Source: Muraenolepis orangiensis
Lineage: Eukaryota; Chordata; Actinopteri; Gadiformes; Muraenolepididae
Length of the DNA: 64,000 nt
Assembly (NCBI GenBank): GCA_027704905.1
Contig: CM051004.1
Span: 7,810,223-7,874,222 of the forward strand
Reading direction: 5' to 3'
Positions 11,790 to 36,902 of this stretch are shown piece by piece. A program made the position numbers and the translations under genes. Position 1 is the stretch's first letter. The number at the start of each line of letters is the position of its first letter. The notes under the pieces were generated by a model. That model saw nothing but the letters and a program-made list of their open reading frames with translations. It did no database searches and had not been told where the DNA came from.

Positions 11790-13195
11790 GACTGGTGTAT
11801 TTGAGCCTGCAGCAGCCGTCTTCAGCAGGTAACGTGGCCCTCACTGTCAGCAGCACAGCCACGGCACACCATCCTCCCATTTGAGTTCCCCTCTCGTCTC
11901 TGCTACCTTGTGATCCGATATCCCATTCATTGCCCAACCGGTTAGGGGGACTACTGGGGTTCCACAAGGATCGGTCCTGGGTCCTCTTCTCTTCTCCCTC
12001 TACACAACGTAACCTTGGTGCTGTTATCCACTCCCATGACTTATCCTACCACTGCTATGCTGACGACACCCAACTGGTCTTGTCGTTTCCACCCTCGGAC
12101 ACGCAAGTGGAAACACGAATTGCCGCATGCTTAGCAGACATCTCAAATTGGATGTCGACGCACCACCTAAAGCTCAACCTGGACAAGACTGAGCTAGTGT
12201 TCTTCCCGGCAAAGGGCTGTCCGCACCGAGACCAGGCTGTCACCATTGATGATGCTGTGGTGACACCTACTCGGACCGCAAGGAATCTGGGTATGACCCT
12301 GGACGACCAACTGTCGTTCTCGGCAAACATTGCATTGGTGACACGCTCCTACAGATTCCTCCTCTACAACATCAGGAGGATTCGGCCTTTTCTCACTGAA
12401 CAGGCTGCACGGGCGCTCATCCAGGCTCTTGTCATCTCCCGGCTGGACAACTGCAACTCCCTCCTTGCTGGTGCCCCGGCATTTGCCATCAGGCACCCTG
12501 GAGCTCATTCAGAAAGCTGCAGCTCGTCTGGTGTTCAACCGCCCCAAGTACTGGCACACATCTAACCTCCTTCGGTCTCTACACTGGCTACCTGTAGCTG
12601 CTCGCATCCAGTTCAAGACCTTGGTGCTAGCCTACAAGGCAGTAAAAGGTACTGCTCCATCCTACCTCCAGGCAATGGTCAAGGCCTACATCCCAACCCG
12701 TCCACTTTGCTCGGCTTCTTCGGGCCGTCTGCTTGCCCCCTCACTTAAGGGCCCGTGTGGCCGATCTACGCGGTCACGGCTCTTCTCCGTCCTGTGGCCC
12801 CAATTTGGTGGAACAAACTCCCCAAGGATGTCACGACTGCAGAGTCACTCTCCATCTTCCGCCGCAGGCTGAAAACCCATCTCTTCAGGACACACTTCCC
12901 GGATCCTTCCTCGTAGCGTCAATTAAGTCAGTCAAAAGTAGATTACATATTATAGCTAGGTATATATTGTTCTAGATATTGTTGCATATTTGCCAACTTA
13001 TTGTACTTTTTCCCTTACACTTTTGCCTGAATTATTGTACTTCTACCTGAGCACTGGTTCAGTTATTGGAGACTTGCTAGAAATGAAATGCACTTTTGAC
13101 TTCTGTGACGAGTTGTTCTCTTACCTTCCTTTGTTGAAACACTACTGTAAGTAGCTTTGAATAAAAGCGTCTGCTAAATGACTAATGTAATGTAA
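11790..13195 (+). mobile_element. UnaL2/L2-like LINE, 5'-truncated, with intact 3' tail
   Basis: RT motifs are GVPQGSVLGPLLFSLYT in broken frame near 11950-12005 and the catalytic YADD at about 12057-12068. These are followed by STHHLKLNLDKTELVFFPAK, RNLGMTLDDQLSF, RPFLTEQAARALIQALVISR and WLPVAARIQFKTLVLAYKAV. One long frame covers 11930-12565; frame changes then follow near 12480 and 12720. The 3' end (about 13140-13195) has the conserved hairpin-type tail GCTTTGAATAAAAGCGTCTG and TGTAA repeats, which is diagnostic of the UnaL2 type and its SINE partners. Confidence 0.88.
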
Positions 13196-13506
13196 AGAAG
13201 GTCATAGTGGGCATAAATAGCTAAATACAATCCGCATTTCGACAATCCAAGCCAAACTGCCAGTGTTTCAGATATACCCGGTTAAACAATTGTGTACTGT
13301 GACCGTCTAACATGGCATGAAAATCATATATATTTTAGTGTTAATGCATTTGTTGTTAATTATAGGTTTGAAACATTGTAAAGGGCTGTATTTGGCCCAT
13401 GGCAGCCTGTTTAATAATAAGAATTAATAATGTATAAAAAAAAAAGAATTGAATTATGAAATACTTTTGTTTGATGAACAGAACACAAAACTGATATAGC
13501 AAACAT

Positions 13507-13512
13507 TTTATT
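13507..13512 (-). terminator. Candidate npl polyadenylation signal
   Basis: AATAAA on the minus strand about 230 nt downstream of the npl stop codon, in AT-rich sequence. Confidence 0.4.
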
Positions 13513-13737
13513 CAATTATTTATCATAGGATACATGCAATTCTCTGTTCATTATACAAAAAAAGTAGTATCAAATCTTAATAAAAAAAGATTTGTCTCAT
13601 AGCAAAAGTACAATTCATAACAATTCATGACGTTAAATAGTCCAAGTACAGTTGGGTTTAAATGCATTATTGCACAGGTCACACGACCCTCCGGAGTGGG
13701 GGAGTGTGGGGTACTTTTTTGTTCCCTCTAAGACATC

Positions 13738-16700
13738 TCAAGTCTCCAGAAAGATCTGGCGGCATTTCTGTGTGATGGGAGCAGCCGTGGCAGGAGTACA
13801 TGGCATTACAGGCAGTCTTGGAGGTCCGAGACTCAGTCCAGACAGGTCACTCATCAACTGCTTGTTCATGGCAATGTCGAAGCCTGTTGTGGAGCAGCGT
13901 CCGAAACGACAAACATTTCAGAACAGGCCAGACCTTAAGTTGACAGTTATGTTTATTAATAGGGCTTGTACATCGTACTTTGGAATGACCGACCATTTTG
14001 GGAACATAGCAATGTGTTGGGAACATAGCAATTTTTATTAATTAATCGTGAAATGATTTGTCATTATTGTTGTGTTTGAAACGGTCAGTGTTTCTCATGC
14101 GAGACGTGGCAAAACAAGGTTTTCATTAGCCTAGGTTACGGTATATTTACGCTGACTGAGCATTTCACAGTACTACAATGATGCATTTTGATGTACAAGC
14201 TTACCATGTTTAAAGGCATGAACAATCAGGTCTTGCACATTAAACTGTTGACACAAAAAGGCATGAATACATGGAGCACAATACAACACTGCAGTACGTG
14301 GTTTGACGGTACGGAAATGGATCACGCGTAATACAAGTGTACCGACCTGGAGAGCTCGGGCACTGACAAGGTCACCCTGAGCAAACGCCAACAGTAGTTT
14401 GTTGAAGTGGAATCCCAGATAGTTATACAAGCTGGAAAGGGTGCAATAGGCAATCAAACTCACACACAAAACCGACGTCCACGCATGTCCTGATGAATTA
14501 GGTTCGAGAAGAAGAAGAAGAAGAATGCAACAACAAAAGCAGCAAACAAACCTGCCCACTGCTCCGTTGGCTCCAAAGGCCAGAGAAGATAGCAGTTGCT
14601 GGGACCAAGTCACAGTGGAGCAGGGTCAATATCATTGATACATTGTTAGTGCCGATCTTTCGGTACAACAGACAAAAGAGGTGGTAAAGACTGACCTCGT
14701 CAACGCCACAGAGGAGCGAGTGATTGGGTTGACTGTATTTGACACACTGGCCAAAGTCCAACAGATCTGTTCCACTGAACTTTATGCCACTGAAGGCTGG
14801 GATGAGCTTCTCGATGCCCTTACACACATCCGACACGAGCACTGTCAAAAACACAAGTGCAGCTCTTCAGACACATAGTACACTGTGAACATCCCAGTGG
14901 GGACAGTCAGAGGCAGCCGGCACAATGTCCATGAAGAATCAAATGAAAGGCACTCACCGTTCACTCCAGTGAAGGCCGGGAGGTGATAGTAGTAGAAAGG
15001 CAAATATGGGGCAGCGGAAGCCACTTCCTGGAGGTACAACCTCACAGCCTCTGAATCAAGGGAGAAAAGAAAATAATTCTGTTCTTAAAATACCTCATTG
15101 ACAACACTGTAATTTACATGCATTTGAAAAATGGAGATTAAGTCAACAACGTAGAAAAGCAAGAACGTACAAAATACGTATCAGACGGTCAACTGTGTTC
15201 TATGAAGACCCCCCCCCCCCTCCATAACGACAACACACCTGCAGTTTTTGGTTTGAAGAAGGATGGAGAAATCACTGCTATTCCATCAGCTTCTATTTCC
15301 ACAGCATGGCGAGCCTACGGAGAACCTCATCATTAACATTCACAAACAAGATCATAAACATTCAAGATTACTTTATTTATCCCGAAGAAAATTAAGGTAC
15401 AACAGTTGAAACAGGGGGAATAAATGCACACAAAATATACCAATACCTAAAAACTAAATAACAACAAACTAAACTAGTATAAACAAAATATAACTAAATG
15501 AAATCTACATACAATCATACACGTTTAAACAGGCAAGCTGATCAAAGGATGGTTTGTATTAGCAACATATCGTGATTATGTGCTAAATATTACAATATTG
15601 GGATGAGATTAGTCTACGATAGAATTAACTGGCATTGATAATTGATGATTATGATGGCACAATATCAAATGAGTGAGATTGATGATTAATGAATACATTT
15701 CAGTGAAAAAATAAAGTCTCACCAATTCCTTTGTATCTTTTAAACTCAAACAACCTACGTGCACAATCACGTTATCCATTCTGGGGAAACGCACGTGCAC
15801 GTACACACACGCACGCACAAACACACACACACAAACACACACACACACACAAGCAAAAGCAGCGCATGATATTGGCAAGGTAAGAACATTTTACATTTTA
15901 CATGCAAAACATTTACTGACACAAACAACGAATGTTCCGTATGACTCATTTCCCTGTGGTTGAAACAGACGACATTTTGTCAAACCCTAGTGGACTAGCG
16001 TAAAAAGAAAGAAAGGAAAGGTCTACAACCCAAGAGGCCAAAAACGACAGCACAAATATATTGCGTGTATTATAAGAGCCATTTGGAGAGCATGAACATT
16101 TTTTAGAAGCAACAGTTCAACCAGTTAAACTATTAATAGGTGGGGGACAAAATTAGGGATACATTTTAGGCCGATACTGATCACAGATCCTTTTTTTTTT
16201 TTTTTTTTACAGTGAAATCTAGGCTACAATTAGGCTAAAAATTCCTTTACAATGACGGCAGCCAGGTTTATAAACCCAGTGCTGGCCCGAAAACCCTATA
16301 TCAAAACTATTACGTTATTACGTAATCAAGATCATTTCGTAATAATAAAATGCATATTTTAAACCATTATAATTCTAGTATTTTCATATATTTTCATTGG
16401 CATACTAGGAACATAACGTTACATAAATACAACATTTAAAGATGTACTAACGGTTTAATTAACGGACATGCAATCTGGCAATTTTAGCTTTTTGCCTCCT
16501 TTACAAAAGGGCTGAAGGTCTTGTGTGTTAGAATTTTACATAGGTCAAGTGGATGATAGCCTATCTAACAGGCCATCATCCACTTGACCTATGTAAAATC
16601 ATAGGCTTTGCAACTGTAAATCAACGGCTTCATATACACCGGTACTTTTCATTCATTATGTATTAGGACATATTTAAGGAGTTTTGCACGCACAGAAACT

Positions 16701-19365
16701 AGTTGATGAGTGTTTATACTCACTGGGACGAATAAATTGAGCCAAAAAGACAATGACCCATACAATGAGTATGCAAAGGAAGCAGAGTCTAAACAGTTTC
16801 ACAAAAGATGAATATAGCCTGCCTATGCAAGAACTTTAAGAATAAGAATGGAGCTGTATTCGCGCAACACACTCTTTGTAAAAATATCTGTGGAAGGAGC
16901 GCCGTCGACGGCTACGTTTACTAGCTCCGGCTACGCTTCCGAGCTCCGGCTACGCTTCCGAGCTCCAGCTACGCTGATTAATGACTGGAATGATTAACAA
17001 TTTAACGTCCCAGCCCTACAGAGACTACAACAAAGACAACCCGAGAGTCGCTGTGTGGCGCAGTTTAAGAGATTACACCTGGGTGATGCATCCAGGGTTA
17101 TTATCTTCATCTAGGTAAATCAAAAGCTTCTGACCAACTTGTATTTCTGGTGCCGACTAGCCCGTGAACATCCCCATCACAAGCAACAACTAAAATTAAT
17201 TGTTTCTAAATATACACACAGACACCCCCCCCCCCCCACACACACACACACACACAATGACTCACTTTCCCTTGGCTCTGTGACACCATTCTTCCGCCAA
17301 TTGCTTTCTCTCCTCCACACTTAACGACATTCCCTCTCCAGTGGTGCCATTCACTGGGGAGAAGAACAAAGTACACAGTGTGGTCGTAGAGAGCGACACA
17401 CCAGCGATAATATCACATTGAGTCGTTTTGCAGTTGGCTTTTCTATTTTATCCAAGAGGACTTACAGTGAATTTGTATTTCGATACATGACACTAATGCG
17501 TTTGGGCCTCTGGCTCAAGGATGCCTCGACCGCAGGGCTGTTCAACGAATGTCTTATGAGGGCCAGATCATTAAAATTTAGGGAGTCCATATCAAATTAA
17601 GAGTAATTATTGCATTCAAGCACTTGCATGTGAACATAAAAAAAAAAACACCAAGGACTTAATACTGTGCATAAAGTGTGTTTATTCACAAAAACTGAAA
17701 AGATGTTGAACATTGTAACATGTAAAAATAAGTACTTAAAAAAATAAAAATAAATGGCTTAAGCTGTAAAACAATCTAGCAACAACTGATAATTAACATT
17801 CAACAGAAATGGACCGATATAAATATATCAATTAACATAGTATCTCTGGATACCCATTGATTTTGTGAAGATTCTTCTTCTTTTTTTTTTTATTACAAAC
17901 GCCCATATCTAAGCCCGTGTGTCCACACAGAGACCTGGCTGTCACCATTGATGATGCCGTGGTGACACCTACTCGGACCGCAAGGAATCTGGGTGTGACC
18001 CTGGATGACCAAATGTTGTTCTCGGCAAACATTGCATCGGTGACACGCTCCTACAGATTCCTCCTCTACAACATCAGGAGGATTCGGCCTTTTCTCACTG
18101 AACAGGCTGTACGGGCGCTCATCCAGGCGCTTGTCATCTCCCGGCTGGACAACTGCAACTCCCTCCTTGCTGGTGCCCCGGCATTTGCCATCAGGCAACT
18201 ACTACCACACATCTACCCTCCTTCGGGTCTCTACAAAGGCTACCTGTAGCTGCTCGCATCCAGTTCAAGACCTTGGTGCACGCACGCACGCACGCACGCA
18301 CGTCACGGTCAGCCATGCTTTGTTTCGTTCGGCGTCATGCACCTGAACGCTTTGAGGAGGAACTCAAGTTTACAATCTAGAATAAATTCTAAGTAAATGA
18401 CAGTTGGTGATGTAGTTTTCTGGAACGCGGAATTAATGAATGACAAGAATAAAAACAAACTATTACAACTACCTACCTCTCTATAGTTCACATATTTATT
18501 ACTAAGATACCCGTTTACTGTACCGGCCATATATATTTTAATCTGTTGACAGAACTGCTCCTATCTATATATTTGTATCCTGCTTCAATAATAGCATACC
18601 CCTGATCACTATGTTAAATGATCACTTACCTGTATATACATATACCTATTATGCGCATCACATTTATACCTAGACTGTCTTTTTAACCTGTAAATTATAC
18701 TATATTACCATGCACTTTACTGCAACATTTGCACTCTGGTTAGATGCTAAATTATTTTCGCTGTACTGTACTTGTGCTGTGACAACACATTTGAATCTAA
18801 TCTAATCTAAAAGATAGATCCTTACATGATGATAACCCACAACACAGATTGGGTATTCACCAGCGCAGTGAGCTCTGCTGATTGGTTCCCAGAGCCTTTG
18901 GCTAGACCCGCTCTAAGGAGGAAAGGGGAGGATCGTCCTCCCTTAGCGCCGTACACACTCATGTTAAACCAGGACTCGGTTTCGGGAGTTTATAGAGGAC
19001 TTCAAATGTGAGTTTACGGAGGTCGTTCCTCCGTACAGTGATTTAAAAATTGCGGTAGGGTCGCTGTTTGGTGCTATTTTGAGCATTAAGCATTTTTATT
19101 ATCATTCATTATTTAGGTGTATTTAAAGTTGTTTTTTTTCTCTGAAATGTTAGAGAGGATGGTCCTCCCTCAATGGACGAGCCTCCACTGAGATAGATAG
19201 ATTCACTATTAAATATAGGTCACGGTCACGGCGCTTCTCCGTCCTGGCCCCAAATATGATGGAATGAACTTGTAAGACATGAGATGCACTTTTGAACACA
19301 CTATTGTAAGTCGCTTTGGATACAAGCGTCTGCTAAATGACTGTGTGTGTATATATATGTATATG

Positions 19366-19411
<46 letters not shown>

Positions 19412-19434
19412 TATACACATATATATACATATAC

Positions 19435-19476
<42 letters not shown>

Positions 19477-19988
19477 CACGTTTTAAAACGCTTTATGAGT
19501 CACGAGATATGGGCGTTTGAAATAAAATAAATAAGAATCATGATAAAAACATTGGGTACAGGTCTTCACAGGCATCTCCGCAGGCATCTCCACAGGCATC
19601 TTGAATAAACAAGGCTTGAACTTACCAAAAATGCTACGTACGCCTTGCTCCTTTATCAAGTAGTCTATGTAAGGTCCAATCACTGACAGGTTAAGTTCAC
19701 TGTTTTGAGTAAAAACAAATCAAGACACAAGGCAGAGCCATTAAGCTACTACCGAGACAGAATATACTATACATTTATCAGCAACTCAAATGGAATAGCA
19801 GTCCTAACTTCCATCCCCCCCCCCCCACCCATAACCCATGTTTTTTCAGGGAAGTAACACTCAAAGCCTCTCCAGGGTTAGGGTTTTAAAAAGGGAGCCC
19901 TAACTCACTTGACTTACCCTTCTGGTGTGAGAGGGGTGAATGTGGCTGCCACAAGTCCAGTCAGTTTGACCGAAGGGCTGGAGGCCAT
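13738..19988 (-). CDS. npl: N-acetylneuraminate lyase (sialic acid aldolase)
   Basis: Cytosolic class I aldolase that cleaves sialic acid to N-acetylmannosamine and pyruvate. Eleven exons: 19918-19988, 19626-19699, 17266-17353, 15723-15780, 15239-15314, 14958-15050, 14696-14841, 14552-14598, 14347-14431, 14205-14244, 13738-13883. They sum to 924 nt, or 307 residues (human about 320), all in phase with GT-AG junctions. Start: MASSPSVKLTGLVAATFTPL. Motifs: VNGTTGEG (residues 49-56, carboxylate-binding loop), FYYYH (141-145, catalytic Tyr), FSGIKFSGTDLLDFG (170-184, Schiff-base Lys174), GANGAVG (about 212-218) and the C-terminal LGPPRLP. The C-terminus is shorter and more diverged than in human. 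Introns carry LINE fragments at 15361, 17930, 18540 and 19220. The gene is head-to-head with edem3. Confidence 0.95.
15361..15505 (-). mobile_element. LINE 3'-UTR fragment in npl intron
   Basis: The reverse complement closely matches the 3' UTR of the element at about 7295-7440 (TTTAGTTTGTTGTTATTTAG, CCCCCTGTTTCAACTG and the ATAAA...ATCTTGAA tail). It is a second, severely 5'-truncated insertion of the same family in opposite orientation. Confidence 0.85.
16533..16599. repeat. Perfect 25-bp inverted repeat, 17-nt loop
   Basis: Arm 16533-16557 (starts ATTTTACATAGGTCAAGTGG) is the exact reverse complement of 16575-16599. It lies in an npl intron. It could be a MITE relic or a template-switch duplication. 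Confidence 0.9.
16918..16975. repeat. 19-bp tandem repeat, about 3 copies
   Basis: The unit GAGCTCCGGCTACGCTTCC is GC-rich and sits inside AT-rich npl intron. No coding role seen. Confidence 0.75.
17930..18303 (+). mobile_element. Internal fragment of UnaL2-like LINE in npl intron, ending in (CACG)n
   Basis: Encodes DLAVTIDDAVVTPTRTARNL, LDDQMLFSANI, RPFLTEQAVRALIQALVISR and LDNCNSLLAGAP, very close to 12230-12500 of the nearby element. It then jumps to GFKTLV-type sequence and a short CACG microsatellite (18279-18303). About 30 nt between the two blocks were deleted relative to the fuller copy. Confidence 0.85.
18540..18805 (+). mobile_element. LINE/SINE 3' end with TCTAA tail
   Basis: AT-rich block ending GCTGTACTGTACTTGTGCTG, then GACAACACATTTGAATC and three ATCTAATCTAA-type tail repeats. 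This matches the usual fish LINE 3' end that precedes a short tandem tail. Family not fixed. Confidence 0.6.
19220..19475 (+). repeat. UnaL2-type LINE tail followed by (TA/TATAC)n microsatellite
   Basis: 19220-19347 ends TAAGTCGCTTTGGATACAAG CGTCTGCTAAATGACT, the L2 3' hairpin tail. Its normal short terminal repeats are replaced by about 125 bp of TATATA/TATACATA sequence, so the microsatellite probably grew from the element tail. Confidence 0.75.
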
Positions 19989-20295
19989 CTCTGAGACACC
20001 ACCTAGAAGTAACACCGGGAGTACAGCCACTTTAAGTAACACCACTTTTTAAAGTGGCCAATTATTCAGATCACAGATGTGATGAGCATTGGTGAGGAGT
20101 TTTTGTTATACAAAAAACACAATTTCAAGATTCTAAAACGACTATATCTAATATACTATTCAACTGCGTGTGTGCGCATACAATACATAGTTGTATGTCT
20201 CCTGCGTGCCGATGGACCTAAGAGTATCAATACACATTGAGAAAGAAAGGTGTTATTAAAAAGTTGAAACAATACTGAAGTGATAAACAAATCCA

Positions 20296-20380
20296 TTACC
20301 TGGCTGCATTGCGGACGTGGAGCTAACCCGTGTGAACACTTGCAGCGACTGCTGGTACTTGTTTAATCCGGAATTCAGGT
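20296..20380 (-). other. Candidate non-coding first exon of npl
   Basis: On the minus strand a donor-like GCAGCCAG|GTAATGG ends a GC-richer segment about 310 nt upstream of the npl start codon. This fits a 5' UTR exon spliced to the exon with ATG at 19988. There is no direct evidence of transcription. Confidence 0.35.
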
Positions 20381-21858
20381 ATGTTTTTGTACAGTTCTTC
20401 GTCACGTGATCCAGACGTACGCTGTGTCGTCATCATCGAAACAAAGGCTCACGGGACATGTAGTTGTTGTTACTAGTTTACAGAAAGAGTGACGAAAACA
20501 AGGGTGCCTATTGTTTGAATGGTACCCCCCCCCCCCCCCCCCGAAGTCTTTAAGCAATGCATACGATTTAAAACATAAAACAACGTACAGCGTTGGTCCA
20601 TAATATATATATATAATATATTGACACATAACACACAAACTAAAGAGGTGTTGTTGTGACCGTTCAGCTTGTGGTGGGCGGAACCTCGAGTCGTCGTTCC
20701 GGATGCGGATGTTGCCGACGCTCTCGCACGGACCGTCTTGAGTGCTAACTTATATAGGCTAATAGCATATTTATAGAGGGTTTCTTCTTCCAAGTCACAA
20801 AACGTTTTCAAAGTTATCAGCTGGAGGTTTTTTTTTAAGGACACCGACCCCCGTACGACTGACCTGGGGTTCACCATGGACGACCTGCGTGCGGTTGGAT
20901 TTTTGAAAGCCACTTCGAGTCCAGCGGTTAGCTAAGCGGGGCTAACTAACGACACCTCATCTAACCTTAAGGCTTAAGACAATTAATATCAATACAAAAA
21001 AAAAAAAACAGGAAGAAAAACTTATTTAAAATACGTTTTTCCGTCAGTGACAGACCGGTCCACACCTCTTGGTCAAATACATGTTTTAATTTGTTACGTT
21101 AGAGATAGGGTGGAAGTGTAGTGAGAGGTGTAAATATTAAAGGGACGAGATGGGACCAGCACATGTTTATAACGCTACTTTGACATCTACTTCGTTCGGA
21201 AAACGGTTAGGAATTACTGTATAATAATAATAATAATAATAATATGAGTAGTTTACATGAAGACAGTTTAGTTTGTACTGTAGGTAGGAGTTTTGAATAC
21301 GTTGTCTGTGACATGTCGACGTGTCATTGTGTCTTGCGTAGATAACAGGTGGCTAAGGGCTGGGGAGTAAACAGGTGTGACCCGTTAAGTACACACACGC
21401 AGTTCCTGGTCTACCTGCCAACGACCACGCATGTGTTGTTCCCAGGGACCCGAAACCATCAAGACACGTACTACCTACAGCTTGTCCCGGGATGTACACA
21501 ACACAACACACACCACTTGTGGGGGAAACGCTGCGAAGAGCTGCCCTTTAATTCCCTGTAGGATTTAAAGCGAGTAACCGATTGGATCGTATTAAGATGC
21601 CGACATCATGATGAAGGGGATTAGTCCTAATGAGGCTTGTGGAAACTAAAGTGTTGCATCGGGTCCTTTTGAGAACACAGATTGTCAGAGACTTGATCCC
21701 TTGGATTGGAATACCAAAAAGGACGCATGGCAACACAGTCGGATGGATCTCGTGTGAGATGTGCTAGAAATGCACAGTTGCAGGCTTATTGATTCAATTG
21801 TCTGCCAGCCCAGAACACAATAATGTGTATATCGCTGTGCCGTTGGATACCTTCAAAA
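20381..21858. promoter_or_regulatory. Shared upstream region between npl and edem3
   Basis: About 1.9 kb separates the two divergent start codons. 20640-20930 is relatively rich in CpG; poly-C (20524-20542), poly-A and ATA tracts lie around it. A minus-strand frame at 20473-20913 is open but shows no domain, so I do not call it a gene. A short plus frame at 20876 encodes 19 residues only. Promoter activity is inferred from position. Confidence 0.35.
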
Positions 21859-34701
<12,843 letters not shown>

Positions 34702-34833
34702 CAGTCATCAGACCAAAAACCCCTTCCCCCTGTGACTGTGGTACGACCCAGCTGGGGGACTTGGTTATTAAAAGTAAACAAACTAAAGAGAGACGCTTCG
34801 GGGAGATTTTTAAGATCCGGCACGCTTTAAAAA

Positions 34834-34839
34834 AATAAA
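34834..34839 (+). terminator. Candidate edem3 polyadenylation signal
   Basis: AATAAA 133 nt after the edem3 stop codon. A further AATAAA near 35158 is an alternative. Between 34840 and 35350 I see no gene. Confidence 0.45.
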
Positions 34840-35352
34840 TACTAATATGCACAGTATTCCTAAGTGGAAGGTGGACGGGATCCAAGTTGACCGGATACTA
34901 TCTTAAACCACGAGACAGTCCTTGTTGCCCGATAGATGTTTATTTTTTGGGAGTTCCAGAGAGGACGGTAGTCACTTCACTCTCAGACTGCTCATAACCC
35001 ACTTTAATGACTACAGGGACCAGACTACACCAAACCATACGCTTACTCTCTAATTGGAATTCATCTTGCTCTCTCTGTGCATTTTCGTCAGACTCTTTTA
35101 CTTACAAATGCGAAGCCATTAGTCAAATGCGAAGCCATAGTCAATGCTGATTTGATTTAATAAAACTGGTTGACTTTATTTAAATGTTGTTTGTACACCA
35201 ATGTTTACTCTTTCCATTTGTGGGGACCTACATCAAGTGGACAATATGATACGGGATGGTATTTTTGTTTATATTGACTAAAATAGCTTTGCTGCGTTTC
35301 TGGTCATACTGACTGATGGGGCTCAACCAGCCGTACCAGGGGGGCAAAGATG

Positions 35353-36545
35353 CTATAAAATTAAGAAAGCTGAGATTGACTTTTATAATAATCTTTAATG
35401 AGAGCTAGTTTTGATAAATTAACGACAAATCCCTTTGGATTGGCACGCAAACATATAGGCGATGTATGCCTGTATTGTCTCAATTTACTCATATGGGGTA
35501 ATGAGCAATTTATGCCCGGTAATAACAAATTTAGGATTAAGGTCATGGAATATGAAAGGTGTTGGGAAAATGATGGATCTTTACGCAGACAGTGTTGCTT
35601 TCTTTTGATCAATTATGTCAAAAATATCAGATTCCTAAGAAACACTTAAAATATTTAGTTTTGATGTCATCAAAATATGCTCAGATAACGTGTATACCAC
35701 CTTTATTAAAACTTGAGAAGGTGACACTTTTGGAAGAGGGACATTATAGTATATTGGTTGATTATTGTTCTGAATCAACACAAGACTAATTAAATGCTTG
35801 GAAAATGGACATACAAGAAGACATTGACCAGTTTGACTGGGAAGCAGCTTGTTTAAAAGCGCAAACACAAACATTAAAGACAATATTTAAATGACTTCAA
35901 TATAAATGGTTAATGAGAATATACACAACTCCCGTCAAGCTCCATCATATGTCTGCTAATATTCCAGACGTTTGTGCCACAAGTGTCTGGACGAAAAAGG
36001 TACTCTATTTCGTTGTCTATGGGAGTGTCCGAAGGTCCAACATTTCCGGGGGGATGTTATAAAATGTTTGTCTGAGATGTTTGATATTGAAGTCCCTTTA
36101 AATGTCAAACTCTTTGTGCTTGGAATTGATCCTGAAGCCTTCATGCAAACATCTAGGCCGGACTAAACTTCTGGACTTTGGTCTCCTTCAGGCAGGGAGA
36201 GCACTATTGCACTATGCTTGGAAGGGCATGGATGCTCCCATCACGGGGAATGTGGAAGAAGACGGAGCTCTCGGGTAGTATAGGTTCTGGAAAGACTAAC
36301 TCATATTGCTAAAGGCAAAGCAGAAAGACTTTGATCAGCTCTGGGAACCATATATGAACATCATGAAGGCTGGGAATATAGGATTTGTCTGAGAAAATAT
36401 TATTTCAAGTAGAGGAATTGTTTTTCTTTGTATTTCATCCAATATTGATGCAAGTTGTATGTGTGTGTCTGTGTTCTGGTCTTTGTTTACTGTATGTATC
36501 TTTGGTGTTACAAAATAAGAAAATGACAATAAACATTCTCAAAAA
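35353..36545 (+). mobile_element. L1-clade LINE, 3' end of ORF2, decayed
   Basis: Frame pieces give FDQLCQKYQIPKKHLKYLVL, WKMDIQEDIDQFDWEAAC, QYKWLMRIYTTPVKLHHMSA and the Cys-rich C-terminal motif CHKCLDEKGTLFRCLWECPK (35973 on), then ADFDQLWEPYMNIM-like ending. The zinc-knuckle-like C...C...H/C segment is characteristic of L1 ORF2 C-termini. Stops and frame changes abound. The 3' UTR ends near 36545 with an AATAAA-rich tail. Confidence 0.85.
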
Positions 36546-36589
36546 TAAATAAAGTATTTACTTTTTTTTACTATTAAGACCCCAAAATA

Positions 36590-36672
36590 ATATATATATA
36601 TAACTAAATATTTAATTTAGTTATATATATATATATATATATATAACATATATATATATATATATATATATA
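36590..36672. repeat. (TA)n with ATTTAGTTATAT inverted repeats
   Basis: TATATA runs flank paired AACTAAAT/ATTTAGTT motifs and can fold into cruciform-like structures. Confidence 0.7.
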
Positions 36673-36694
36673 ACTAAATTAAGCACTACTCGTT

Positions 36695-36902
36695 ACATTC
36701 AGTGGGTGTGCGCAGTGGGTGTGGGCAATGGGTGTGCGCAGTGGGTATGCGCAGTGGGTGTGGGCAATGGGTATGCGCAGTGGGTGTGGGCAATGGGTGT
36801 GCGCAGTGGGTGTGGGCAATGGGTGTGGGTGTGGGCAATGGGTGTGCGCAGTGGGTGTGCGCAGCACGTTTGGGCAATGGGTGTGCGCAGTGGGTGTGTA
36901 CA
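36695..36902. repeat. 13-bp minisatellite with 26-bp higher-order pattern
   Basis: About 15 copies of GTGGGTGTGCGCA alternate with ATGGGTGTGGGCA variants. Because 13 is not a multiple of 3, all frames stay open on both strands, giving false Cys/Val/Gly or His/Pro/Thr proteins. Confidence 0.9.

Noticed and set aside
20473..20913. Minus-strand 146-residue frame between npl and edem3
   Set aside because: No recognisable motif, runs through a poly-G tract, and lies in a presumed promoter region.
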